Below, piece by piece: positions 11,501-23,900 of a stretch of DNA of 64,000 bases. Position numbers and translations under genes: made by a program. This stretch comes from Vicia villosa (taxonomy: Eukaryota; Streptophyta; Magnoliopsida; Fabales; Fabaceae): positions 125,245,042 through 125,309,041 of the forward strand of contig NC_081181.1 in the NCBI RefSeq assembly GCF_029867415.1. The letters run 5' to 3'. Within the stretch, counting starts at the first letter, position 1, and every line of letters begins with the position of its first letter. Under the pieces are notes generated by a model. The model had not been told where the DNA came from. It was given only the letters and a program-made list of their open reading frames with translations, and did no database searches.

Positions 11501-11937
11501 ATGCTCAAGATCAATGGCTGAGTATTTCTCTCTAACGACAACAAAGTGTTTATTCGTTTTAAAAACGTTTTTTCCCAAAAAAGCGGAACTACATTAGCTC
11601 TGACTTCTCCATTGCACCGAGGAGGTATGTAGGCCCAAGGCTTAACGCTTTGCCGAGCTTATTTTAAAAATAAAACAAACTCTTTTTTTAGCACACACAC
11701 ACACAGATTTTCAAAAAGGTTCCCGTGGGGTACCACGGATATGAGGGGTGCTTTAAACCTTCCCCTCATATAATCAACACCCGTACCTGAGATCTCTTTC
11801 TTGTTTTAAAAACAAAACTTTGGGTTTTACGTTCTTTTCCCTTTTCCTTTGAAAAAAATAAAGCGCGGTGGCGATTTCAAACGGAATATTGATTCGAGTC
11901 AATCCCATGGCTTCGATATCAGATTTTCCCCGCTACA
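8537..11937 (+). repeat. 3' LTR of the Ogre-like element (3401 bp)
   Basis: Begins TGTCATACCCC at 8537 and ends CTACA at 11937. U3 carries six AAATCGATTT palindromes (8806-8982) and a TATA box at 9218. The part from 9246 on matches 1-2692 at all but 7 positions, with no gaps. Downstream it meets unrelated GC-rich sequence, the presumed insertion target. Confidence 0.9.
9218..9225 (+). promoter_or_regulatory. LTR promoter TATA box
   Basis: TATAAATA lies in the 3' LTR; its copy in the 5' LTR is outside the window. Transcription would start near 9250, which sets the U3/R border and places six palindromes in U3 and four in the transcript. Confidence 0.6.
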
Positions 11938-12842
11938 AAGTGCGCGCGCAGCGCGCTGAAGAGATATTTTTGAGTCAAATTCCAGGGGCTTTAGGGCGGT
12001 TTGATCATTAATGAGGTTGGCGCGACGCGGGCAAGAACGCGTGACACGCGCTTGACAGAACCTGATTTTTGTATAAATAGATCAATTCTGTTTTTTAGAG
12101 AGGTTACACTATTTTTGAGAGCCAAGGAACCATAATACCACTGTAGCAACGTAAGATCGGATAATCGGAGCATTGATCGTCGAAAAATCACCGTTGATGC
12201 TTGTAATTCTTCATCCTTTCCTTCTTGTGCAAGCTACCATGTCTATGGATAGCTAAACCCTTTTGGTGTCAAGGCTTTGATGTAATCTTCCTTACCTTTT
12301 GCATGTTTATCTTGTGAATATTGTGTATGAACAAGTTATTAATCAATATAGATGATCTAGTTTGTTTACTATTGAATTTCTATGGTTTAAATGTTTGTGA
12401 AATACAATATTTCAATCTTGATCTAACTCTATCATCTATCAAACATTAAGTCTAGACATGGAATTAATGGTTGATAATCACTTTGTATCGGCTTATAAAT
12501 GTTATTTGTATTGTTCAATCGGTTGAGAAATCGTTGGTTGAACAATACGGTAAATCTTGCTATAACGTTGCGGAAACGAACGGTATAGACGAACGATACG
12601 TGGAGTATTGATTGATAACGAATTCATACGAATGTTCGTAGGAAGACATACAATATTAGGTCGATTAAATCAAGTCTTGATACTTTTCTTTAAACTTAGA
12701 ACTTTTCGTATTTTAATCCTAGCTACTAAACTTGTGAATGATCTTTTACCAAACCAAACCCAGAGTTACTTTAACTTAAGACAATATAAACTATAGAACT
12801 GTGGAAACGATAAACTAAAGGTACTCCAATATACTTTCAACA
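11938..12842 (+). repeat. Older Ty3/gypsy LTR (Athila/Tat-like), truncated on the left by the Ogre insertion
   Basis: The sequence ends CAACA at 12842, followed two to three bases later by a PBS, so it is the end of an LTR. A TATA box (TATAAATA) lies at 12072-12079. A CG-rich palindromic run opens the stretch (about 11940-11957). The LTR start is missing because the Ogre-like element joins it at 11937/11938. Confidence 0.65.
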
Positions 12843-12845
12843 AAA

Positions 12846-12863
12846 TGGCGTCGTTGTCGGGGA
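12846..12863 (+). other. Primer-binding site, Athila/Tat type
   Basis: TGGCGTCGTTGTCGGGGA differs at two C-to-T positions from TGGCGCCGTTGCCGGGGA, the usual Athila/Tat primer site, which occurs intact on the other strand at 63947-63964. Both changes are of the kind expected from cytosine deamination. Confidence 0.75.
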
Positions 12864-12993
12864 TTATTGTTTAGATATTGCAAGCATTGCAATAGTTTGT
12901 TTTGTATTGAGTCTTATAATTAATCTCTTATTTCTAAGTTCTTATTCCTTGTGTTTGTTAATTTGCTTGGTTAGCTTTTTCAGAAAATAGTTT

Positions 12994-13302
12994 ATGCGAG
13001 GACGTGTACATGCATATCAACTCCTTTTTGATCCTGAGATTGAGAAGATTGCGCGTAGACAGAATAGCAAAACTTGTACACGGAGACAACTATCTAGGGA
13101 AATAAGACAACAACAAGAAGCTTCTTCTTCTTCTTCAACTCCGGTTGAAAACTTAGTTGAGGAAGAAATGGTAGCACCAGTACCTGTAGTTCCACCTCGA
13201 GGGCCTTGTGTTAATAGCCCTCAAATGAATGCTCAATTTGCTCGTGGTCAAAACAATGGAAGGAACTCCGAGATGAAAACGGGGTTACTTCATCAAGCAT
13301 GA
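12994..13302 (+). pseudogene. N-terminal fragment of an Athila/Tat-like gag
   Basis: An open frame of 102 codons starts 131 bp after the PBS. It has a basic Arg/Gln-rich stretch (residues 25-45), a serine run and a proline-rich stretch (about 45-75), as seen at the start of Athila/Tat gag proteins. It stops before any capsid domain, and no later gag or pol is recognisable. I read it as a truncated relic. Confidence 0.5.
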
Positions 13303-13990
13303 GTCATGTAATGTCTAAGTGCTTTCTTGAGACCTATTAACGATTTTTTGACGCTTCTTAACGGACAGTTTTTCTTGGGAGAGCTTGCCCTAGTTTTTTG
13401 GATGTGGCGGTCTTTGATCATGTCCGACAAATGTATGTTGGTTGCTTATTCTCCTTTCTCAATATTCCTATTGCATTAGTTTCAGGCCATAAAGACCGAC
13501 TTGATCCATGAAACAGGTTTATCATACCCCACTATGAAGTCTTGGTAGGGGTTCTTGATAGTCTTGGTCATACTCATGATACTTCGGGCGAGCCATTGAT
13601 ACTTTGTGTGACCTCTCGATATTTTGGATTGCAACCCGACTTACTCTCTTGATTTGTGTTGTTTAACGTTCTATTTAAAACCGTCCGTCCAAAATGGAAT
13701 TAAAAGTACATAGTCCTCCAAACATAAGGGGTGTAAAAGAGAAGTGTTTTTAGTGAGATCAATCCTCCTTTAATTGTGGGCTTCTCATTATGGATGGACT
13801 TTTGACTTTTCTGCCTGCTTGAGTAATCTCATTAATTAATTTTAATCTTGTTCCATCTTTTCTTTTCATGTTTTATCTGAAGTGGGTCCGAAATTTATTT
13901 GCATGTTTTTTTCATTTACAATCGTTTATTGTCCTATGCCCCGTCGAAACTCGTTGTGAACTTAAAAGTTATGTAGGGCTCTTATGTGTA
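13303..13990. other. No recognisable feature
   Basis: No open frame, family match, RNA gene or clear repeat seen. It may be decayed interior of the adjacent gypsy element. Confidence 0.4.
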
Positions 13991-13995
13991 CTTTA

Positions 13996-14335
13996 GAGGG
14001 CTTTAGAATCCTATTAAGGTTTTAAATGATACCCTGGAGAGTTTTAGAGTCCCATTAGGGTTTTCATGGATACCCCAAAGAATTTTAGAGTCGTATTAAG
14101 TTTATGATGGATACCTCGAAAAGTTTTAGAATTCTACTAGTTTTTTTATAGATATCTTGGAGGGCTTCAGAGTCTTGCTAAGATTGTGGTGGATACTCTA
14201 GAGGGATTCAAAATCCTACTAAGATTTTTATGGATACCCCAAAGAGTTTCAGAGTCCTACTAAGATTCTGATGAATACTTGGAGGGCTTTGTTTGTAAGC
14301 TTAAGAGTCCTTGTAGGGTTCTTGTAGATATCCAG
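13996..14335 (+). repeat. Degenerate minisatellite, ~41-bp unit, 7-8 copies
   Basis: Successive units of 40-42 bp share the skeleton TTTTAGAGTCCTATTAAG and GATGGATACC-CGGAGAG, with many substitutions. I count seven clear units and one partial unit at the end. Confidence 0.8.
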
Positions 14336-15572
14336 TAAGGATTTGAAAATGCAGTGTAGTCTTGTGTGCGGCTCATAGCACTAATTAGTTTATTTGACTT
14401 TTGTCCTATTTTATTATTTACTCATTATCTTTTGATTTTTCGAGGGATAGCTCAACTACTTTTGATCATTGAGATTCACCAAACTTATTCATTAAACTTG
14501 AAATCACAGGGAGGTATGAGACTCACGATGAAACTAACTTTCTAGATCTAAATTTTACATTGTCGCCAGTCACCACTAATAGTAGCATCATCGGCGTCGT
14601 TATCATTGGAAGCAACACTTATGTCAATTTTATCGGGACCTACGCTTGACGGAAAATATACTCGTAAAAGTACACCAATGATAACTCTGCTAGTGAGAGC
14701 CAATAAGGTCAGTGTCGAATTCTCTTGTAATTGTTTAACTTTGTTCTTTTTGCATTATTCCTTTTATATAAAAACTATGATTCGCCTTATACAAAAGTCC
14801 ACTAGACGCAATTTAATGTGATTGCTCCCGATTGATACAATTCTTTAACGGTGGTTGAGAATTAGGCTTGATTGTTTTAAATCACTGACCATGATATTCC
14901 CCATCAACCATAAATGTGTTCTTTATCATATCTCAATCAAATATTGACTTGTGCTAGATTTGAGTCGACATAATCAGATTGGCACATTAGCTATTTCACC
15001 ATGGTCCCGTTCTTCTAGATAGATTATTAAACGTGGCGAGCTCCACTAAGTCCAGGTCGACCCTAACCCATTTCAGAACCTAGCCCAAAAGACCAAACAT
15101 ATACACAGTCCCTCAAACATGAAACGTGTAAATGCCAAGAGCCTACAAAATCTCATAATCTTGATAAAATATATCACTCTCCTCTGACATTTGTAATTTT
15201 CAAATCTTTTTCCAATATGAAGCATCATCTACACTTTAAAAATTGCATAAAATTTGAAATCCTCGCCACATCCCCCACAACATCCATTAACAAGATCCGG
15301 ATGAGAAATAGCTACAATTTTGTGATCCTTATCATTAACAGGATCCCCCCCCCCATCCCACACAAACATCCTTGTTCTTAAAGTATTTCAAAGAGATTTG
15401 ATTCAAAATTAAATAATACTAGTTTATACCAATAACATTTCATATAATAAAAAAAAAAAAAAAAAAACTATATGTTTTTGGTGTGACACACAATTATTAA
15501 GTCATCTTAGCTATAGATGCACTAAAAATGAAAGTTACATTCATATATTATCATAGAACAAAGTAGTTACAT
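14336..15572. other. Intergenic, no gene recognised
   Basis: Contains a C-run near 15345 and an A-run near 15450. Short frames such as 14606-14821 show no family features. It is the 3' flank of the minus-strand gene at 15573. Confidence 0.4.
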
Positions 15573-16085
15573 TCACCTTTCTGATAGTGTTGCATCAAAA
15601 TCATACAAAGATCCTCTCCCACTAGTAAATTTCTTCATAGCATCCAACGACGGAGGAGCACTACCAACCATAGCCGATGTCTTGTCCTCTCCGCCTTCTT
15701 TCCTTCCCTCGAAACTTCCCTTAGAAATCCAAACCATAACCTTCGTTTCAGATCCCCGAACCGAATCATTCTTCTTGGTTGAAACAACCTGCTGGACCCC
15801 TTTATGCAATTTCTTTTCCTTCTCCTTCATCATCTTCTTCTTCTTCTTCTTGCAGTTAACTTGACCCATGCACGAAACTTTAGGAGAAGTTGGCTCTTTT
15901 GGACTAAAACTAATTCCACGTTTCTGCTTTCTTCTAGCTTCCTTAGGAAATAATGAGACAACATGTGTCATAGGTGATCGACAAGGACTAAGAGTTGGAT
16001 TCTGAAATGTTACTAATGATATTGACACTGGTTGCTTTGTTATAAACTTCAAGATCGTGGTTTTAATTTTAAGTAGTTGCTCCAT
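15573..16085 (-). CDS. Syringolide-induced protein 14-1-1-like, 170 aa
   Basis: Single-exon gene from ATG at 16085 to stop at 15573. It resembles the plant family annotated as syringolide-induced protein 14-1-1. Features I can see are an N-terminal MEQLLKIK, a central PKEARRKQ, the segment EPTSPKVSCMGQV at about residues 64-76, a lysine-rich stretch (about 78-95) that could be a nuclear localisation signal, and a C-terminal SLDAMKKFTSGRGSLYDFD. The length fits short members of the family. Molecular function is unknown; the soybean member was named for induction by a bacterial elicitor, so a stress-response link is inference. A TATA box lies 62-70 bp upstream of the start codon. It is the nearest gene to the 3' end of NRPB1 and has the same orientation. 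No frameshift seen. Confidence 0.78.
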   Translation of the reverse strand: MEQLLKIKTTILKFITKQPVSISLVTFQNPTLSPCRSPMTHVVSLFPKEARRKQKRGISFSPKEPTSPKVSCMGQVNCKKKKKKMMKEKEKKLHKGVQQVVSTKKNDSVRGSETKVMVWISKGSFEGRKEGGEDKTSAMVGSAPPSLDAMKKFTSGRGSLYDFDATLSER

Positions 16086-16146
16086 CTAGAGATTATATGT
16101 TGTGTGATGCTGTTTTGAGGTCAATGGTTTTGAAGAGGGATGAATG

Positions 16147-16155
16147 CTATATAAG
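16147..16155 (-). promoter_or_regulatory. TATA box of the 14-1-1-like gene
   Basis: On the minus strand this reads CTTATATAG. Transcription would start near 16120, giving a 5' leader of about 35 bases. Confidence 0.5.
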
Positions 16156-17598
16156 GGTCATAAGAATTAAGAAGAGGTAGTTGAAAGGTATGATTCATGA
16201 TTAGGAATCAACTAATTAGGAACTTAAAGAAAGATTATAGCAGTTGACATTGTTGATTGAGAAGTGGCGTGCTAATGTGAGTGAGAGTAGAGAAATTGTA
16301 TGATGAAATCAGCTTAAGTTGCCGGCATAATATAAAACAGTTTTAGAACTTGGATTGGTCATTGTTACATAGGTTGATGCGTCATTGTGACAGCTAAATA
16401 GGCCATTTGTTAGGATACGGAAATTTAGGCTTCATTAAAAGATGGTTTATTCGAGTATTTTTTGAATGTGATGCCGTTGAATGAGAGAGGGGTATGTTGA
16501 GATACGTTAAAGTATCACAATTTTAAGTTCATAAAGTATATTCTTTGTTGCTTTTGTGCTGATTTATTTGTCTTTTTGAAAGCCCTGTACCGCTCAATAT
16601 ATTTGAAAAAATAGACAGTTTGAAGTTCAAAACTAATGTTTTAAGAAATTGATGGAACCTCATCGAATCTGGTTTAATTGCAATTAGATGTTTTTTTCAT
16701 TTATTTATTCTATTCATTTATCAGTTTTTTTTTAATGATTGAACCAGCTAAATCAATTGAACCATGATCCAAAAATCTTGCTGATTCAATATTCAGTGCA
16801 CTTTAAAATATTAGTATAAAATGTAAATGAGTTTTAAACTAAACTGAATTTGATTTTTATTTTTTTTAAATGAATACACTTAATTTATTGGTTAAGAAAA
16901 ATAAAGCAATTTGTGTTGAAATGTGATAACTTTAGAGAAGTCTAAAATTGTTGTTTTCAACTAAAGAGAAAATGCTCAAATCTTGCAGGTTATATGCGCA
17001 AGATAAGTTTTTTATATTAAAAAAGGTCATGTAGGTAAAAGAATGAACAGGCAACAAAAATAAAATGCAAAACACTCACATCAGGATGATTTATCATTTG
17101 TTTAACTATGACAGGAAAACCGTTCATTTTAAAGTAGTACTGTATACAATGGTCATATATTGGAACAAGAAAAAGTGTTCAACTACAAACGTAAAATTTG
17201 AAATTATAGGATGCTATCAACGCAATCAAATCATTTGTGATTAATACAAAGCAAACTAGTAGACATGGAACATCTTATTGTCCATTCCCAGCAGAGCTTC
17301 GAATCCCATCAAGCATCAATCTGTCTGCACATTCACACCGACTTAGATATTTGCCAATTAAGAGGCTTATGTGATATAAGTAACTTTCTAAAAGGCCAAT
17401 GGGAGAGGGGGAATTGCGTAAACATTGATGCTACTATGCTACATGTCACAAAAAACTCGTTGCATGAATATCACAAATTCATTACTCGTATAATGGCAGT
17501 CAAGCATATTCTTATGTAGTATCATTGCAGCCATCTCCAGAAGTTGTCAGTTGTCACAAAGCAAAATCCAACACATTTGTTTTTTCAATATTGAAATT
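16156..17598. other. Intergenic, nothing supported
   Basis: AT-rich region between the promoter of the 14-1-1-like gene and the NRPB1 3' flank. The frame 17265-17519 has no recognisable features. Confidence 0.4.
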
Positions 17599-17810
17599 GA
17601 AATTATTGGACACTATGATTTGATCACCCTTCTTACTTAGAATAACAGACTACATTTGCAAATCCTTAGAATTTGAAATTATTGGACACTATGATCACCC
17701 TTCTTACTTAGAATAACAGACTACATTTTCAAATCCTTAGAATTTGAAATTATTGGACACTGTGATCACCCTTCTTACTTAAGAATAGACTACTTTTGCA
17801 AATCAGTGTC
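17599..17810 (+). repeat. Three tandem copies of a ~71-76-bp unit
   Basis: GAAATTATTGGACAC begins at 17599, 17675 and 17746; each is followed by TGATCACCCTTCTTACTTA. The copies are nearly identical, with a 5-bp difference between the first and second. They lie about 175-390 bp beyond the NRPB1 stop codon and may fall in or near its 3' untranslated or termination region. Confidence 0.85.
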
Positions 17811-17984
17811 AATACATTTCTGACCAAAAGACCCTTCCCACATTTAAAATAGGTGAGGTAGATGGCAAATTAAGAGGATTTTCAATCAACTTTCGTGTAG
17901 TGAAGAGATTTTTGAACCCCATATATTAAATGCTTCATTCATCCAATAAGATAATAAATTAGCAGAGTAATCTAACAGTTCACC

Positions 17985-20900
17985 TCATTGAGTGCCTTTA
18001 TCATCCCTGTCATTCGTCTGTGGAGTGTACTGGCTGGTAGATGATGGCGAGTAACCAGGTTGGCTTGGTGAGTAACCAGTACTGGGACTGCAAGAACACA
18101 AATAGAAAAATAACCAAAACAGATCATGTTCAGTTATATGCTTATCACACCATTAGCATTTCAAGAATCATCTATGAATAGGCATACCTAAATTGCGGCG
18201 AACTTGGGCTATAGTCTGGGCTTGTACCAGAATGATATGGACTAGAAAAATGCATAAACATGAATAAGTAACAGAAAAATTATTTTTTGGCTAAGTTTTA
18301 TTAGCAACTGAAAAGGAAAAAATTAATTCTAATACTGATATTAACATCAACACTAGATAAATTATGAAATTCACTTACCTGCTGGGACTGTATGTTGGGC
18401 TCGATGGAGAATATGAAGGAGATGTTGGTGAGTATGATGGAGATGTTGGGCTGGAAAATGTAAAAATAAATAAATAAATTACTTGGCGTAAAAAATCACC
18501 GCATGAAAAATGCAATTGAGATGAAAATAGGCCAGATTATATTCAGACTCCGCCATCCAACAAGCTAATATTGAACAATAAGAAAAATCCAATGGAAAAT
18601 AACTTTTACTGCATAATGTATTGATTCCTTTTAAAAATCAAGTAGTAGAATGAAAAGAGAAGGATTTTTAATGTTTTTGGGATTTCCTTAAGCATTTACA
18701 GGTTCCATATATCACATTGGTGCTAAAAAATAACATAAAATACCCCAGAGAATTACTCACCTGTAACTTGGAGACGTGGGACTATATGGACTTGAAGGAG
18801 ACAATCTAGGACTGCTAGGAGAATAAGCCAATGAAGGACTATACTTTGCAGACTGTGGATTGTAACTTGGGGAAGTAGGACTATAAGATGGTGATGTTGG
18901 GCTGTAAGAGGGTGATGTGGGGCTGTACCCAGGAGAGGTGGGACTGTAAGCAGGTGATGTAGGACTATATGATGGAGATGTTGGGCTGTAAGAGGGTGAC
19001 GTGGGGCTGTAGGAAGGCGAAGTTGGACTATAGGAAGGTGATGTTGGACTATATGATGGGGAAGTAGGACTATATGCAGGTGAAGTGGGGCTGTATGCTG
19101 GTGAAGTTGGGCTGTATGCAGGTGAAGTGGGACTGTAGCTGGGAGATGTCGGGCTGTAGCTGGGAGAAGTGGGGCTATAGCTGGGCGATGTGGGGCTGTA
19201 GCTAGGCGATGTGGGAGAGTAAGATGGACTTGTAGGTGAATAAGCTGGGCTCGTAGGACTATATCCAGGAGAGCTAGGACTGTATGTTGGAGAGGTAGGG
19301 CTGTACCCAGGTGATGTGGGGCTGTACCCAGGGGATGTGGGGCTGTACCCTGGTGAAGTAGGGCTGTATCCAGGTGATGATGGACTATAGCCTGGTGATG
19401 ATGGACTGTAACCAGGAGATGAGGTAGGAGAAAATGCCATACCACCAACATATGGTGAAAACTGTGCATCATTAGTAGGAGACAGCCGGAGATTTGGGCT
19501 CAGCAGATAACTTGGAGACATCATGCCTTCATGATATGGAGTAGCAGATATTGGGGAACGACCAGGTGTCATGCCAAAATCAAGACCTTCCATATAACTA
19601 GGTAGCTGGAGCTCAATAGCATTCTTTAGCATCTCGTCATTAAGTAACAGGGCACATTCACCAGTGCCTATGGGGGCTAGTTGACCTAACATAATATTTT
19701 CAGTTACACCCCTCAAGTAGTCTGTCTCAGCATATACCGCAGCATCAAGGAGAATATCAACAGTTTCTTCAAAAGAGCACCTCATCATTGGGCCAGTTTC
19801 ATTCCTGTTAATACCATGACGTGTAATGGCCATCAAATGTCCTCGATAAGTCATAGTATCACAAAGAATAGCCAGATGCCTGTAATTGACGTAAGACCCG
19901 TCAAATGAAATGACAACACGCAATTCATCCAGCAGAGACCGTCGAACTGCCTCAATACCAAGAACTTCAATAACCTCAATCAAGTGGTTGCTTGTGGTCC
20001 TTGTTGCATCAACATCTTCATGGCACATAACAGCTAAAAGGTTGACACCTTCGGTATCGAGCATCCATTCCTCATGAGGCTTAAAACCTTCATTCTCATC
20101 AAACTTCTGAATTTTTGTATTTTTTATAAAAACTTTGTTGATATCTGCAATACCTCGTAAGGTCATTTCAGTGAGCATGTTGCTCTCAATTTTTTTCAAG
20201 AAAACATCATCTTCAGCAGATTCATCTTGAATGTCTCCCTTGGGCGCTTCATCATTCATAATACGAATTCGAAGTATAAGTTTTTCAGCATTGTCATCAT
20301 TAAATATGCATGTTAAATCATCTTCGAATTCACGATTGATCTTCTCAGCAATATCAGCCATACTCAACTTCTTATCCACCATCATTTCACGATTCAGTTC
20401 TATACGAAGTAACCAAGGTGAGATTTTATCAAGAGCAACTTCTTCGTCAGGCATTTCGTAGTAAGACCTGACAAAATCAACATCCTCTTCTATGATTGTA
20501 CCCATGGGGTCCGGATCATACCACACCTCTGTGGCTTGAGTCACACTCCGGAGAGTGGTATATTCTAAAGCACACTGCACATTCTTGGCTCTCTCTTTAG
20601 TCTTACAAACCTCAGGTTTCAAATACACAGACAGAGAAGGTGTCTTAATTCTCTTGGCAACATTTATAATTTCCCTTAACCTAGGAACACCGAGAGTAAC
20701 ATTCTTAGCACTGACACCAGCATAATGGAAAGTGTTGAGAGTCATCTGAGTAGCAGGTTCACCGATTGATTGTGCTGCCACACAACCAATCATTTCCCCA
20801 GAGGCCACAAGTGACTGCAGGAACCTTGATTCTATTTCTCCTACTACCCATTCGAAAGCCTCACGAGAAAGCCTGTACTCCTCCAGGACCCTTTTACTGG

Positions 20901-23900
20901 CAAAAGTACTACGAAGCAGAATATTGAACAGGAGAGTGGCATTTTTCTGAGCTTCTTGACTTAAAAGGTCATCCCCAGGAACTACTCTAAGTCGCTCCTG
21001 GAGCTTATCAATAGCTTCCACTATTTCCATTGGATGCATATCAGAAGGTCTTCGGAAGTCAACCTTAAAGGTCTTCTGAGCATTCCAGATAAGCCTCTTA
21101 AGATTGACAGGTAGTGGCAGAGAACTGTCACCAGTAGTGGCAATCTCAGTTGCAAGTTGAAACCTATCGGCATCAAGCTTTTGAACTTCCGCCTCAAACA
21201 CATTACGAAACTCCCTAATTGTTTTCAAGTCTTCTACAGGCTCCTCAAGCATGTAAGTAGGCTTCCAGTTTTCATCATCAAACTCATACCTAAAAGCCCT
21301 ATCAAAATCTGTTTTTTTCATTTTCAGTGAATCCAGCTTCTGTGTTTCTATCCAAACAGCATCCATACCATCTTCGCCATAGAGAAATTGTATGACATCT
21401 CCCAAAGAATTCCTAACTGTCCCATCATATTTAACCATGATGTCTTCCATAGCCTTCACAAGCCGCCTCTGAATGTACCCAGTTTCTGATGTCTTCACTG
21501 CAGTATCAATAAGACCTTCCCTACCTCCCATGGCATGGAAAAAGAACTCTTGAGGGGTCAGTCCTCGGAGATATGAGTTCTCCACAAACCCACGACTTTC
21601 AGGCCCATAATCATCTTTTGTGAAGTGGGGCAGTGTTCGGTCTATGAACCCAAATGGAATCCGTTTACCCTCAACATTCTGTTGGCCCACACAAGCAGTC
21701 ATCTGAGATATGTTGATGAAACTTCCCTTGGAACCAGCTGTGACCATAGCTTTCAGATTATTGCTCTCAGATAAACTTTTTTGGGCACTATTTCCAGCAT
21801 CATCACGAGCTTTATTCAACGTCTAGATATTATCAAATATCATAGTACATCAGATTCATCCAAAAGAAATTTTCAATAAATATAACAGTGAAAAGAAATC
21901 TAATGCAAGTACCTGGTTAACTCTATTTTCAAATGAATCCATCATTGTCCGACCAGGTTCAGCCTCCAACTTCTTTTCCTGAGCTTCCCGGATGAGCTGT
22001 TTCACTTTATCCTTAGCCTGTGAAATAGTCTGATTAATAGTCTCCATGGTCGAAGCATCAGCAATTGTATCTCCAATTCCTATGCTAAAAGCATTCTGTA
22101 AAAGCCAGTAGTTTACAAGCCACTGAGTATGGCCAAGAAATTTGCGAGCTGCATCAGGGCCAACCTCTTCCCTGTATTCAAGTACACATTCATCAGAGGG
22201 AAGAACAGAGAAGAAAGGAGCTGATAATAACATTTATCACAGCCACTCAAATTTACAATTATTGTCATAAAGCACTAAATAATAATAATAATATGAAATT
22301 ATTTATCTAACTCAAACAAGAGTTCAGAGTTCAAGTAAAAGGAATAAATTCCTCTATCGATTAATTCTGCTGATAATTTCAAGTAGAAATATCCATATAT
22401 AATTATTAATTGTGAGAGCTGTATACCAAATGACATGAATAAGACTTCCAGTGCCGGTTCCTAGTGTCTTTTTGCAAAGAGTACCAGTAAGAAGTTCCCC
22501 CTTTTCAATTCTGACCATCGTATCTCCAGGGGTTATAGGTCCCCTTTCGGCCTCATTGTGCCAACTAGAATATCTAATAAGATTTATCTGCTTAGGAATA
22601 ATCAGATTGAAAACTTGTTTCCCAGTCCACAGTGGTTCTGGTTTCAATATTGTAGGAGCAGGAACTTTCCCATCAAAATCTTCCCACCACATCAATATAT
22701 TCATAAAAACATCCTGCAAAAAGTAAGAACTTTCATCAGACTTATAAGCAGACTTCTAAGCAGCTAGTACAAGAATTTGAAGCTGAGCTAAACTGCAATA
22801 ACAGAAAAATTCACTTAATATAACCTTTGAAATGAATGTATCTCTTTTAGTGATTTTCCTGCATCCTAAAAGTGAATCTTGGACAATTCCCATTACTGGC
22901 CTGTTTGCCTGAGGTGACACGATGCATTTAGGCACCATCATCAGCTCCAACACCTCAGCTCTGGTTTCAAATGATTGAGGAACGTGCATATTCATTTCAT
23001 CACCGTCAAAATCAGCATTGTATGGTGAGGTAACAGACAAGTTAAGCCGAAAAGTAGAATAAGGCATGATTTTGATTCGGTGTCCCATGATAGACATCTT
23101 ATGAAGACTAGGCTGACGATTGAAGAGAACAAAGTCTCCATCATTCAAATGACGCTCCACCTAAATCCATAACATCAAGAACTGTCAGAAGGCCTTGAGC
23201 AAAAAACTTAAAATAAAAATAAAAATCATTGTTTAAAAACAATGCCTTGTATCCAAGCTCCAAATGGTGGTCGCTACTTTTCTTCAAATATCTGAGATCA
23301 AGCCTTTGTCCATCATCACGAATGATATACTTAGCACCAGTTTTTCCAGGTGGAGGATGGGGTCCATACTCAACAAGTTCCTTCAATCTGTTATTATCAT
23401 TTAGAATATTTGGTCAAATTAATGGAAAACACATCAAGAAACAAGCAACTGAGAAGTCATATCAAAATGACACCTTTCAATGTTGTAAGGAGTAACAGTC
23501 TCAGGGTATGTAAGATTTAGAGCAATAGTCCATGGCACTCCCAATTGATCAATATTGATGGTTGGATCTGGTGTGATTACTGTTCGAGCAGAAAAATCAA
23601 CTCTTTTTCCCATCAAGTTGCCTCTAATACGTCCTTCTTTTGCTTTAAGCCTGCTGCATATAGATTTGATAGGCCTTCCCGATCTTTGAGTAGCCTGTGA
23701 AAATAAATACATAGAAAAATACTCTGAATTATGAATAATTAAAGATTAATGAAGATTATAACAAGAAAAGCAAATATCAGAGTTAAATTTAATGCCATTG
23801 TCCAAAACAAGTATACCCTTGGCAATCCAGGCAACTCATTATCAAAATATGTGGCTATGTGAAACTGCAACAACTGAGCAAACTCGGATATAATATGTGC

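Larger units (their letters stand above)
1..11937 (+). mobile_element. Ogre-like Ty3/gypsy element, gag-only non-autonomous, 5' end outside window
   Basis: Two direct copies of one LTR lie 9245 bp apart (1-2692 and 9246-11937). They align without gaps, and I count 7 substitutions in 2692 bp (about 99.7% identity). The LTR begins TGTCATACCCC and ends CTACA. A PBS follows the 5' LTR and a G-rich tract precedes the 3' LTR. The LTR start and the tRNA-Arg-type PBS are those of legume Ogre elements. The interior is only about 5.8 kb. It has a gag-derived ORF but nothing resembling protease, RT, RNase H or integrase, so the element would need proteins from a full-length relative. High LTR identity means recent insertion. 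Target duplication cannot be checked because the left end is outside the window. Confidence 0.9.

Noticed and set aside
17265..17519. 84-codon ORF downstream of NRPB1
   Set aside because: No homology that I recognise, no promoter signal, and codon use looks random.
18753..19472. A 239-codon open frame overlapping the CTD of NRPB1 on the same strand
   Set aside because: It is a shifted-frame shadow of the heptad repeats; any 21-bp repeat without stops in a second frame gives such a frame.
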